The notes under the pieces were generated by a model. The model worked only from the letters and a program-made list of their open reading frames with translations. It searched no databases and was not told where the DNA came from. From Paraflavisolibacter caeni (lineage in GTDB: Bacteria > Bacteroidota > Bacteroidia > Chitinophagales > Chitinophagaceae), in contig NZ_JAOTIF010000006.1 in the NCBI RefSeq assembly GCF_025628885.1, positions 172,721-236,720 on the forward strand: a stretch of 64,000 bases of DNA, in the 5' to 3' direction. The position numbers were made by a program, and so were the translations under genes. How positions within the stretch are numbered: the stretch's first letter is position 1; the number at the start of each line of letters is the position of its first letter. Shown in pieces: positions 53,697 to 61,528 of the stretch.

Positions 53697-56609
53697 TCAA
53701 AAGTCAATTTCTCTTTTCAGTTTGTTGATCAGTAGCTTGTTCAGCTCGATTGTAAAGGATATCTTTTTAAGAAAACGATCTTCCGTGAGATATGTTTTAA
53801 TGTAATCGCTATAAACATCACTATAAAGAAGTGGGATGAATACATTTACATTCCCATTCAATAAAGGGAGATGAATGCCTGCGTCGAAAAGAAAACGATC
53901 TGCTTCTGAGTCTGATTCCCATGCTTCTGAATAAGTACCAATATCCGCAAATAAATTAATCGGAATCTTGAGTATCGAAAGTGGATTGAACTTTGAAGGA
54001 ACCGTGGATGATAAATTAACTGCCATTAGCCAATTGTCACTAACACCTACTTCATTGGCGAGTAAATTGGTGCGTACTTTAAATCCGCCATCCCGCATGG
54101 CGATCTGCTGGCTGGCTAAACCTTCAAATTCATTGCGGCCGATAAAGTAATTGCTGTAAGTATAATCTTCATAACCGTCTGGTCCCGTCATTTGCAGGTG
54201 GTAGCGTTGGTTGGCAAACGTCTTTGAGTTGGTTTTGCTTCCGGTAAAAAAAAGCTTGCCTGCAAAAAAGCGAAGCTGCATTCCTCCTTCTTTAGGGTAA
54301 TTGAAAAAGTAATTGGCTGTAACTGTGGGCCGCACGAAATCTTTAGCCTGTTCAATACGTAAACTGATATCAAATGGATATAACTCCCGCATGTTTTCAT
54401 AGCGCAACTGGAGCTGATTTAAATAACGGCTCTCTTTAGAAACGCTAATATTTTTCAGAAGGCTTGTATCTGAATTATTGATAACAGTGTCTGTGCTGTA
54501 ATTAAATTTATCTTCACCGATGAAGAATGTTTTCCATTGAATTGTTTTACGTACAGTACTCAATGGATCCTTTTCTTTAAAAGTAAGTTGTACGCCAGGA
54601 GCAAGTTTGCGGAAATGTTCATAGAATGCCTTTCCTTCCGAGTTTTCATCCTTATCCATTGCAAAGGTTGAGCCACTTACAAAGAACTCAGTGTGGCGTA
54701 TGGCTTTCCTTGAATAAATAGAATAACTCATTCTACCAATGCCAGCGAACTGTTTGCTGCCGGTTGCGTATAATGGTACTGCAACAAACTGAAAAGGAGA
54801 GGGGGGCAATTTATAGTTGGTAATGATTCCGCCGACCATTGCTTTGTCATAGCTGTTGAAGCCAAAAGCCGGGGCAATAGTTAAGAGCTGTTGTGAAGGG
54901 GATTTGATATACTTTTTATAAGTACCTGGTACAAAAGGTGTGGCAATACGCCAACCTTTAAGTGGAGGGTGAAGTATACCTGTTTTGTGTAGTAAACCAA
55001 ATATGCTATCTGTGTCGTTACCTAGCGCTTTGGAAAAGTGCTGTTTGAAATCATCCTCCTGTGGATGTCTGAAACGCCATTGTTGGAAATATTGCTGCAT
55101 CAACTCTTTGAACTTATCCTTATCCAGTTTCTCTTCAATTAATTCGAACCAAACAGCTGTTTTATGATAAGCTGATAAAGCATAATTTAAATGGGAGAAC
55201 TCCTCTGATGGGGTTGCAATTGGTTGGTCTGTTTTCTGAGCGGCCTTTGTTCTGAGTAAAAACTCTTCAACATGCAATTGTGGCCCATATTTCCGCTCCA
55301 TGTATTTATACTCATAAAATGAATTGGTTCCTTCATCCATCCAGGGACTTTTGCGTTCATTACTTGCCAGCATTCCATAAAACCAGTTGTGTCCAATTTC
55401 GTGGGCCAATACATTATCCAGTAATTTCTCTGATGGCATGGGAGAGATTAAAGTAATGGTTGGATATTCCATGCCACCAGCAAAACTGCTAGGAGGGCCT
55501 TGAACGGCACTCACTACATCATATGGGTATTCGCCAACTTCTTCTGAGTAAAACCTGACTGCATCTTTGCAATATTGTACACTATTCTTCCACAACTTTT
55601 CGGACCCCGGTATGTAATAAGTATATACTTCTATGACTTTTCCTGAGGAAAGCTTGCAGGTATCATTGTTTACTATAAAGTCTTTATCCGCAAACCATGC
55701 AAAATCATGAATGCTGTCCTGAACATAGTGGAGTGTTTTGGTTTCAGGTGGTAACTGGGATCCAGTAATGTTTTGATGAGGATTTGGCTTTTTGTGCTTG
55801 GATGGGTGAGATGTGTTAGGGCTTTGCTTTTTGTTCTTTGATGCCTGGCTTTCAACATTTGTTACTGGAACTTTTTTCTTTGTATTCTGTTCTAAACTTT
55901 CATTATTCTTTCCTGTCAATTTCCTATTCTTTATCCATTCCTTCTCTTCTGCATTTTGCAATACACCTGTCGCTGCAACTACATAGTTTTTAGGAATGGT
56001 AACACGCACATCATATTTTCCAAACTCACTGTAAAACTCACCTTGATCTAAATAAGCCATGGGATGCCAGCCTTTGGTATCATACACTGCGGGCTTTGGA
56101 TACCATTGTGTAGCCTGGTAGGATTGCTTTTCATGGCCGCTTCGTGAAAAGTTGAAAGGCAGTTTAACATGAAAAGGAGTAGTGATGTTTATGGTTTGCT
56201 GCGGCAGCAGTGGAGCTGGTAATACTAGTTTTATTATATCAATATGCTGTGGGTGATCTACGGTTTGGGCAGCCATACCGTTTACTTTGAAGTCAAGGCG
56301 GTTGATATACCCGCGATCTTTATTTGAAGAAAAGTAGAAACTGGTTTCTCCATTTTTGAGTTCCTGGTCGGTGAAAGCTGTCTTGTCATTCTTGTATGCA
56401 TTAGGCCAAAGATGGAACCATATATAGAGTAATGTATCTGGTGAGTTGTTTGTATACGTAATTTTTTCAAAGCCATCAAGCGTATGCTCTTTGTCATTAA
56501 GTGAAACATCAATTGAATAATCCACTCGCTGTTGCCAGTAGGCGGAAGTCTGGGAATGGGCAGTTAACAATATGCAAAGGGCAAGTATTGAAAGAAGTAA
56601 TTTATTCAT
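53697..56609 (-). CDS. M1-family metallopeptidase, exported
   Basis: A 970-residue zinc aminopeptidase-like protein. A signal peptide (about 1-19) leads to the N-terminal beta-sandwich. The catalytic site is H403-E404-x-x-H407 with zinc ligand E426 (HEIGHNWFYGM ... WMDEGTNS). A low-complexity Lys/Asn/Ser linker lies at about 230-285 (for example KKQSPNTSHPSKHKKPNPHQ). The C-terminal 350 residues are beta-rich and resemble an outer-membrane-type domain. It probably trims peptides outside the inner membrane. Between a sugar transferase gene and a FemAB-like gene on the minus strand. Confidence 0.88.
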   Translation of the reverse strand: MNKLLLSILALCILLTAHSQTSAYWQQRVDYSIDVSLNDKEHTLDGFEKITYTNNSPDTLLYIWFHLWPNAYKNDKTAFTDQELKNGETSFYFSSNKDRGYINRLDFKVNGMAAQTVDHPQHIDIIKLVLPAPLLPQQTINITTPFHVKLPFNFSRSGHEKQSYQATQWYPKPAVYDTKGWHPMAYLDQGEFYSEFGKYDVRVTIPKNYVVAATGVLQNAEEKEWIKNRKLTGKNNESLEQNTKKKVPVTNVESQASKNKKQSPNTSHPSKHKKPNPHQNITGSQLPPETKTLHYVQDSIHDFAWFADKDFIVNNDTCKLSSGKVIEVYTYYIPGSEKLWKNSVQYCKDAVRFYSEEVGEYPYDVVSAVQGPPSSFAGGMEYPTITLISPMPSEKLLDNVLAHEIGHNWFYGMLASNERKSPWMDEGTNSFYEYKYMERKYGPQLHVEEFLLRTKAAQKTDQPIATPSEEFSHLNYALSAYHKTAVWFELIEEKLDKDKFKELMQQYFQQWRFRHPQEDDFKQHFSKALGNDTDSIFGLLHKTGILHPPLKGWRIATPFVPGTYKKYIKSPSQQLLTIAPAFGFNSYDKAMVGGIITNYKLPPSPFQFVAVPLYATGSKQFAGIGRMSYSIYSRKAIRHTEFFVSGSTFAMDKDENSEGKAFYEHFRKLAPGVQLTFKEKDPLSTVRKTIQWKTFFIGEDKFNYSTDTVINNSDTSLLKNISVSKESRYLNQLQLRYENMRELYPFDISLRIEQAKDFVRPTVTANYFFNYPKEGGMQLRFFAGKLFFTGSKTNSKTFANQRYHLQMTGPDGYEDYTYSNYFIGRNEFEGLASQQIAMRDGGFKVRTNLLANEVGVSDNWLMAVNLSSTVPSKFNPLSILKIPINLFADIGTYSEAWESDSEADRFLFDAGIHLPLLNGNVNVFIPLLYSDVYSDYIKTYLTEDRFLKKISFTIELNKLLINKLKREIDF

Positions 56610-56652
56610 CGATAAATGAATTGTACTTTATAGTTAATGGTTGTAACAGTAG

Positions 56653-58053
56653 TTATTTTCCTTTTCCTAAAAAGATAATGCGCAATGTATGCAGCATGAT
56701 CTTGAAGTCTAGTAATAACGAAATATTCTCAAGATACAACAAGTCAAAGCGACTGCGCTGGATCATTTCCTGTACATTTTCGGCATAACCAAATTGAACC
56801 ATACCCCATGATGTCAGGCCGGGTTTTACTTTCAGCAAGTATTTATAATACGGGAATTGTAAAGTAATCTGGTCGATGAAAAACTTTCGTTCGGGGCGTG
56901 GTCCTACCAGGCTCATGTCGCCACGCAGAACGTTCCATAATTGGGGTAATTCATCCAGCCGCCATTTGCGCATAATTCTGCCCCATGGCGTGATCCTTGG
57001 GTCCAAATCAGAAGAAAGTGCAGGGCCATCCTTTTCTGCATCTACATGCATAGAACGGAATTTATACATGCAGAAAGGAATGCCTTTATATCCAATTCTT
57101 TCCTGGCGTAAGATAATGGGACCAGCGGAAGAACGCCTGACTTTCAGAGCAACATACAACATAAATGGTGACAGCAGTATCAGTGCTATTATGGATAGCG
57201 AGATGTCGAAAAGGCGCTTGAAGTTCTGCTGCCACTGAGGCATGAGACCAGTTTTCAGGTCGATCAAAAGGGGACTTAATACGTTGCTTGTTTTCACTGA
57301 ACCCGCAAGAATATCCATATCATCTGCCTGTATTTTTATAGCTACATCTTTTTCGCCCAGCCGGTTTACGATACTCTGAATCAAAGCCTCATTATTTTTT
57401 TGAAAGGCTAAAACCACAAGATCAATTTGATGATAATAAATAATTTGTTCGAGTTGGTTCAATGTGCCTAAACAATCAATATCTTCTTGTGGCGGTTCTT
57501 CATTCAGAGTTAAGTATCCGCGGTAATGATATCCTGCAAAAGCCAATTGCTCCTTTGTGAGGCGGAAAGCTTTGGATATTTGCTCACCCTTACCGATAAG
57601 CAAGCTGTTAAACTGTACAATTCCTTGCCTGATCTGTTGTTTGACCAAAGTAAGAATAACGAGTCGGCCCATTGTGGTCAGGAAAAACTGTAGTGCCAGC
57701 AGCGAACCGAAAGCTTTATAATAGTAATTGTAATTGTAGTTGTATACATCATTCACCAGGAGCACGAAAAATAAAAGGGTGCATCCAATAAGGGAAGAAG
57801 TAAAGGTGGTGATGATCTCTTTGAGCCTTGATTTCTTGTAGAGCGACTGATAATTGCCGGAAAGAAAATATAACATCAGCCAGCCAATAGGGATATAAAG
57901 TACTTCTAAAAGTATAAGCCAATTACCAACAGGTGGCAAGTCTTCGGGCAGTAATGCTTTTCGAATAGAATCAAAGACCGCCCAAGTAATGGCCGAAAAA
58001 ACGTAGTCGCTGGCTGCATACCAAAAAGGAGAAATATTTTTTTTCAGCGCCAT
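56653..58053 (-). CDS. polyprenyl-phosphate sugar-1-phosphate transferase (WcaJ type)
   Basis: A 466-residue membrane enzyme that starts polysaccharide repeat units by loading a sugar phosphate on undecaprenyl phosphate. The N-terminal half has four or five membrane segments and a CoA-binding-like Rossmann domain. The C-terminal domain has the bacterial sugar transferase motifs: KRLFDISLSIIALILLSPF, KFRSMHVDAEKDGP and LDELPQLWNVLRGDMSLVGPRPE. The substrate is probably UDP-glucose or a related sugar. It lies 4 bp after a Gfo/Idh/MocA gene, so the two are one operon. Confidence 0.92.
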   Translation of the reverse strand: MALKKNISPFWYAASDYVFSAITWAVFDSIRKALLPEDLPPVGNWLILLEVLYIPIGWLMLYFLSGNYQSLYKKSRLKEIITTFTSSLIGCTLLFFVLLVNDVYNYNYNYYYKAFGSLLALQFFLTTMGRLVILTLVKQQIRQGIVQFNSLLIGKGEQISKAFRLTKEQLAFAGYHYRGYLTLNEEPPQEDIDCLGTLNQLEQIIYYHQIDLVVLAFQKNNEALIQSIVNRLGEKDVAIKIQADDMDILAGSVKTSNVLSPLLIDLKTGLMPQWQQNFKRLFDISLSIIALILLSPFMLYVALKVRRSSAGPIILRQERIGYKGIPFCMYKFRSMHVDAEKDGPALSSDLDPRITPWGRIMRKWRLDELPQLWNVLRGDMSLVGPRPERKFFIDQITLQFPYYKYLLKVKPGLTSWGMVQFGYAENVQEMIQRSRFDLLYLENISLLLDFKIMLHTLRIIFLGKGK

Positions 58054-58057
58054 ACTG

Positions 58058-59032
58058 CTATTGGGCAGAAAGGTTGTGACTTATTTTATCCAGGATCTGG
58101 TGCGCCACTTCCATAGCCCTGAAGCCATCAATTTCGTTTACAATCGTTTGGGTATTATTTTTTATCGCAGCAACAAACTCCTCCAATTCACGCTTGATGG
58201 CATTTACTTCAGGAACAGGAGGATTTGCAATGGCGATGGTGCGTGTGCCTTGGTGGGTTTCTATGTCGAAGGCAAATACGTTTTCATCACCTTCCTGTTT
58301 CATTTTGATGATCTCTGTTTTCTTATTCAGGAAATCTATACCGATATAAGCATCCTTTTGGAACAGCCTCGTTTTTCTCATCTTCTTCATGGAAATTCTG
58401 CTCGAAGTAAGATTGGCAACGCAGCCATTGTTGAATTCTATACGTACGTTGGCAATGTCGGGTGTATCGGTCATTACGGCAACACCACTGGCAGAAATGT
58501 TGCGGACATCGCTTTTAACAATGCTTAAAATGATGTCGATATCGTGGATCATCAGGTCAAGGATTACACTTACCTCTGTGCCTCTGGGATTGAATTGGGC
58601 CAGGCGGTGCACTTCGATAAACATTGGCTTCAGTTCAAAGCCTTTCATTGCCAGGAAGGCAGGATTGAAACGCTCTACGTGCCCTACCTGCAATTTGATA
58701 CCTGATTCCTGAACCAGTTTAACCAGCTTCTCGGCTTCTTCCATGGTATGAGCCAATGGTTTCTCAACGAAGACATGCTTGCCTTTGCGGATAGCTTGTT
58801 CGCAGACGCCAAAATGTAGATGGGTTGGTGTTACTACATCAATCGCATCGCAGGCATCGATCAGTTCTGCAACCTTTAAAAATCGCTTAATGCCGTACTG
58901 CTTGCTAACTGCTGCTGCTGTTTCATCATGAGGGTCGAAAAAGCCAACGATCTCTACGTCATTAATTTCTTTCCAGTTGTTCAAGTGAAACTTTCCCAAG
59001 TGACCAGTCCCGAAAACGCCAATTTTAAGCAT
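58058..59032 (-). CDS. Gfo/Idh/MocA family oxidoreductase, cytoplasmic
   Basis: A 324-residue NAD(P)-dependent oxidoreductase without a signal peptide. The Rossmann start KIGVFGTGHLGKFHLNNW is at residues 3-20, the catalytic EKPLAHTMEEA segment at about 92-102 and VGHVERFNPAFLAM at about 117-130. The last pattern is typical of UDP-sugar 3-dehydrogenases such as WlbA-type enzymes. It is directly upstream of the sugar transferase gene (4 bp), so a role in making a nucleotide sugar for a surface glycan is plausible. It differs from the exported homologue at 1945-3303. Confidence 0.9.
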   Translation of the reverse strand: MLKIGVFGTGHLGKFHLNNWKEINDVEIVGFFDPHDETAAAVSKQYGIKRFLKVAELIDACDAIDVVTPTHLHFGVCEQAIRKGKHVFVEKPLAHTMEEAEKLVKLVQESGIKLQVGHVERFNPAFLAMKGFELKPMFIEVHRLAQFNPRGTEVSVILDLMIHDIDIILSIVKSDVRNISASGVAVMTDTPDIANVRIEFNNGCVANLTSSRISMKKMRKTRLFQKDAYIGIDFLNKKTEIIKMKQEGDENVFAFDIETHQGTRTIAIANPPVPEVNAIKRELEEFVAAIKNNTQTIVNEIDGFRAMEVAHQILDKISHNLSAQ

Positions 59033-59300
59033 GAATCCGTTTGAGTTTTAAAGCTTCAAAGATAGCGGACTAGTCTAAAGGAGTAAGTGACTATTGGAAA
59101 ATTTATTAGTGATCGTTTGATTGGGCAAAAGCTTGGTCGTAGTTCAGGCGGAAACCAGATTAGGATTAAGCCATTTCAATAGGAAGGAGACAGGTTTGGA
59201 ACGGTGCTCATCCGTGGATTAGGATCGGATTACCCCAGGCTGAAAAGGGCGTAAGTAGGACGTTGGGTGGGCGGAGTAAAGAAGGAACATGGGAGCTAAT

Positions 59301-59344
59301 TTGCCATTTTAAGGCTTTATCCTGGGCTTTGGGTGGGCTTTGAT
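59301..59344 (-). repeat. 11-bp periodic module, copy of 363-395
   Basis: Plus-strand units TTGCCATTTTA, AGGCTTTATCC, TGGGCTTTGGG and TGGGCTTTGAT follow each other at 11 bp. Read on the minus strand they match ACCAAAGCCCA, GGATAAAGCCC and GAAAATGGCAA of the array at 0.34 kb. Confidence 0.75.
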
Positions 59345-59410
59345 AGGGAGTATCTATACAGGAGGTATGCTTTAGCGTGGATGAAAGGAAGGAATAACGA
59401 ATGAATTGAA

Positions 59411-59425
59411 TCCGCCAGAGGCGGA
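59411..59425. repeat. short palindrome TCCGCCAGAGGCGGA
   Basis: Arms TCCGCC and GGCGGA with a 3-base centre. It resembles the REP-like palindromes found in many intergenic stretches; only one copy was noticed in this window. Confidence 0.4.
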
Positions 59426-59451
59426 CACGTGCGAATGACGAATGGGGTATT

Positions 59452-59493
59452 GAGGTTTGAAGTTTGAATTTTGAAGTTTGGAGTTTGAAGTTG
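59452..59493 (+). repeat. 7-bp periodic array, GAAGTTT type
   Basis: Six heptads in register: GAGGTTT, GAAGTTT, GAATTTT, GAAGTTT, GGAGTTT, GAAGTTG. The complement AAACTTC resembles the CCTAAAC/CTTCAAC heptads at 42.3 kb. Confidence 0.65.
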
Positions 59494-59627
59494 GGGGGAT
59501 TCAAAACTTGGAAAATGGGGGTTGGTTTTGTACCTTTAGGCTTAGCCCCCTTGACTCCGTTCAGGGCTTTTTGGGCGTTCTGCCTGCAGGTTGTTTTCCC
59601 CTTATTTATGAGCATTTGCTCCATTCA

Positions 59628-59858
59628 GATCGAAGCATAGTCGAAAGATGGTCGAAGGATAGTCGAAGGATGATCGAAGGATGGTCGAAGTAGCCTAGGC
59701 TTAGGTACGGCTAAGGTATGCCTATGGTACGGCTTAAGTATGGGGTAAGTAGAGGGTATGGATGGATCCTATTGGAATACTCTAGCCCTACTTTAGGTAT
59801 ACTTAAGGTATACTTATGGTATACTTATGGTATGCTTCAGGTATACTTAAGGTACGAA
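59628..59858 (+). repeat. 21-unit continuous 11-bp array with changing unit sequence
   Basis: 231 bp in one uninterrupted 11-bp register. The first six units are of GTCGAAGGAT type (AGTCGAAAGAT, GGTCGAAGGAT, AGTCGAAGGAT, GATCGAAGGAT). Then follow GTACGGCTAAG, GTATGCCTATG, GTACGGCTTAA, GTATGGGGTAA. After two divergent units come TTAGGTATACT, TAAGGTATACT, TATGGTATACT, TATGGTATGCT, TCAGGTATACT and TAAGGTACGAA. The last eight units match, inverted, the array before rpoC. Confidence 0.9.
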
Positions 59859-60018
59859 GGATAAATGTGATTCAGGTGGACAAAAGCGGACAAATGCGGT
59901 CACTTCCGGTCAAAACGGCCAATGGGGGGACTGGAGGAGTGGGGGATGATCGGCTTGATGGGTGATTAGGGAAGAATAAGAGCGGTGTTATGGAGTATGA
60001 AAAAAACTTCAAGAAAAA

Positions 60019-60051
60019 TTTGTTTGGAAGTTTTTAAAACTCCTATATTTG
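60019..60051 (+). promoter_or_regulatory. tRNA-Asp promoter
   Basis: TTTG at 60019-60022, 21 bp, then TATATTTG at 60044-60051, an exact TAnnTTTG. A second TTTG overlaps at 60023. The start point would be about 30 bp before the tRNA. Confidence 0.75.
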
Positions 60052-60092
60052 CACTCCCAAAACGGTACACCGGTAACACGGAGAACGTTTAA

Positions 60093-60166
60093 GGATCGGT
60101 AGTTCAGTTGGTTAGAATGCCGCCCTGTCACGGCGGAGGTCGCGGGTTCGAGTCCCGTCCGGTCCG
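60093..60166 (+). tRNA. tRNA-Asp (GTC)
   Basis: A 74-nt cloverleaf without encoded CCA. The acceptor GGATCGG pairs with CCGGTCC; the anticodon stem CCGCC/GGCGG holds the loop CTGTCAC with anticodon GTC at 60127-60129; the T loop is GGTTCGAGTCC. The discriminator is G, as usual for tRNA-Asp. An integrase relic lies just downstream, suggesting that the tRNA 3-prime end served as an attachment site. Confidence 0.97.
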
Positions 60167-60189
60167 CAACTCAGACATCAAATCTTACT

Positions 60190-60223
60190 AAAACCCCGCA
60201 AATACAAGCTTTGTGGGGTTTTT
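60190..60223 (+). terminator. tRNA-Asp terminator
   Basis: Stem AAAACCCCGCAAA / TTTGTGGGGTTTT with one G-T pair and a 7-nt loop, followed by T residues. Confidence 0.85.
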
Positions 60224-60336
60224 ACTTTCTATACCATCTCCAAATTATTCAGATAATCGCATACTTGAAGTGCCCTATTTGGTGCCCTCGAACTTCGGTT
60301 ATACGAGGGGAGGGTAGGGTACCAAATCATGAACCA

Positions 60337-60654
60337 AAACGAGCCGATATTCCCAGCAAACGCTACATAGACCCCAAAAAAGAGGAACTCAAAAGCTCAG
60401 AAATCAGGTCCGTGAATGCCTATCTGAAAACTTTAGTGCAACTGGTGTATGATGCACACCGCTAATCGTTGGACGATAGCAAACGCATCGCCGCAGAATC
60501 CAAAAAACAAACTAACCGGCGTAGAAGTAAAACCGCGCATGCTGATCTAGGTCATCGAGCAGCATATGTACGGGAGGGCCGGTTTCAAACTTTTACGCAA
60601 GCGACTAATGCAGGATAATGCAGGATTCCAGCTAATCTTCCACCAAAATTGAAG
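60337..60654 (+). pseudogene. decayed tyrosine recombinase (integrase), N-terminal part
   Basis: Three frames together read like the N-terminal arm-binding domain of Bacteroidota tyrosine recombinases. Frame one: SKRYIDPKKEEL and then EIRSVNAYLKTLVQLVYDAHR, ending at 60462. Frame two, from 60469: LDDSKRIAAESKK. Frame three, from about 60500: NKLTGVEVKPRMLI, a TAG stop, then VIEQHM. Canonical members have SLNAYLKTL, VYDAHRELID and VKPRMLIEVFE at these places. At least two frameshifts and one stop make it non-functional, and the catalytic domain is missing. The position directly after tRNA-Asp fits a lost integrative element. Confidence 0.72.
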
Positions 60655-60742
60655 AAAACCACGTTCTATGTTTTTCCAGATTTGCCCTTCAATATTTTAT
60701 GGAGTTAAAAAATGTTAAAGGCCATTTTTTTAATTTTAGCCC

Positions 60743-61324
60743 ATGAATCATTCTTCATTTGATACACAAGAGGAATACCTGGGAGCGGAGGCTAATAAGG
60801 AATTTGAGTATTTATTCAAATTATACTATTCCCGTCTCTGTTATTTCGCATTCAACATGATTGAAGATAAGGATGCTTCAGAAGATATAGTTCAGGATGT
60901 TTTTATAAAGTTCTGGAAACAGAGGAGTGATTTTGATCATGAATTGTCTATAAAAACCTTCTTGTATGTATCTGTCCGTAATGCATGTATAAATAGGATC
61001 CGGCATGAAAAGGTAGAAAAGAAGTTTATCAAAGCCCAAAATTCAGAAGAAGTAGAAGAAGAAAAAGGATTGCAGCAAATGATTAAAGCAGAAGTGTTGG
61101 GTGAAATTTATAATGCCATCGAAGAATTGCCACAAGGGTGCAGGCAGGTATTAAAACTTGCCTATTTTGAAGGACTAAAAAATCATGAAATAGCAGAACA
61201 ATTGGGAATATCTGTCAATACTATTAAAACACAGAAGGCAAGAGCATTACAGTTACTTCGCTTAAAATTGGATTTGGGTGCTTTTACTTGTCTTTTGGTC
61301 ATGCTATCACATCAGAGATGTTGA
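60743..61324 (+). CDS. ECF sigma factor, FecI type
   Basis: A 193-residue extracytoplasmic-function sigma factor. Region 2 is visible as FEYLFKLYYSRLCYFAFNMI and EDIVQDVFIKFWKQR (about 22-75), region 4 as LPQGCRQVLKLAYFEGLKNHEIAEQLGISVNTIKTQKARAL (about 135-175). The short hydrophobic C terminus (LGAFTCLLVML) is typical for Bacteroidota members of this group. It would direct transcription of the following receptor locus when released by the FecR protein encoded 204 bp downstream. Confidence 0.93.
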   Translation: MNHSSFDTQEEYLGAEANKEFEYLFKLYYSRLCYFAFNMIEDKDASEDIVQDVFIKFWKQRSDFDHELSIKTFLYVSVRNACINRIRHEKVEKKFIKAQNSEEVEEEKGLQQMIKAEVLGEIYNAIEELPQGCRQVLKLAYFEGLKNHEIAEQLGISVNTIKTQKARALQLLRLKLDLGAFTCLLVMLSHQRC

Positions 61325-61528
61325 TAATTATTAACTATTGATGCATCTAATCCTTACTTTACTACTCCTAAATAAAGAAAGTTCCATACTATTTACAATG
61401 ATCTTTTCAGGGAAAAATGCACAATAGAACAAGATTTTTTTAAATCTGCAGAAATTTTTAAAAAAAATCTAGTTTTCTTTTCACCCATTTTTATTGGTAA
61501 TGTGTTCTTATTAATATCAATGCTATCT

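Larger units (their letters stand above)
59033..60092. other. 1.06-kb repeat-rich gap upstream of tRNA-Asp
   Basis: No credible gene is present. It holds the shared 11-bp module (59301-59344), a small palindrome (59411-59425), a 7-bp array (59452-59493), the 21-unit 11-bp array (59628-59858) and the tRNA promoter (60019-60051). A 138-codon minus-strand frame at 59208-59624 crosses the repeats and is low-complexity. Confidence 0.75.
60167..60742. other. gap between tRNA-Asp and the sigma factor gene
   Basis: This 576-bp stretch contains the tRNA terminator (60190-60223) and a decayed integrase (60337-60654). The remaining 90 bp before the sigma gene are AT-rich and hold no exact promoter box. 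No second copy of the tRNA 3-prime end was seen. Confidence 0.6.

Noticed and set aside
59208-59624. 138-codon open frame on the minus strand
   Set aside because: It crosses the 7-bp and 11-bp arrays, has low-complexity composition and no family resemblance; the apparent similarity to the 210-443 frame comes from the shared non-coding module.
60211-60465. An intact 84-residue gene after tRNA-Asp
   Set aside because: The start lies in the tRNA terminator hairpin and only the last 40 residues resemble integrases; the similarity continues in other frames, so it is a relic.
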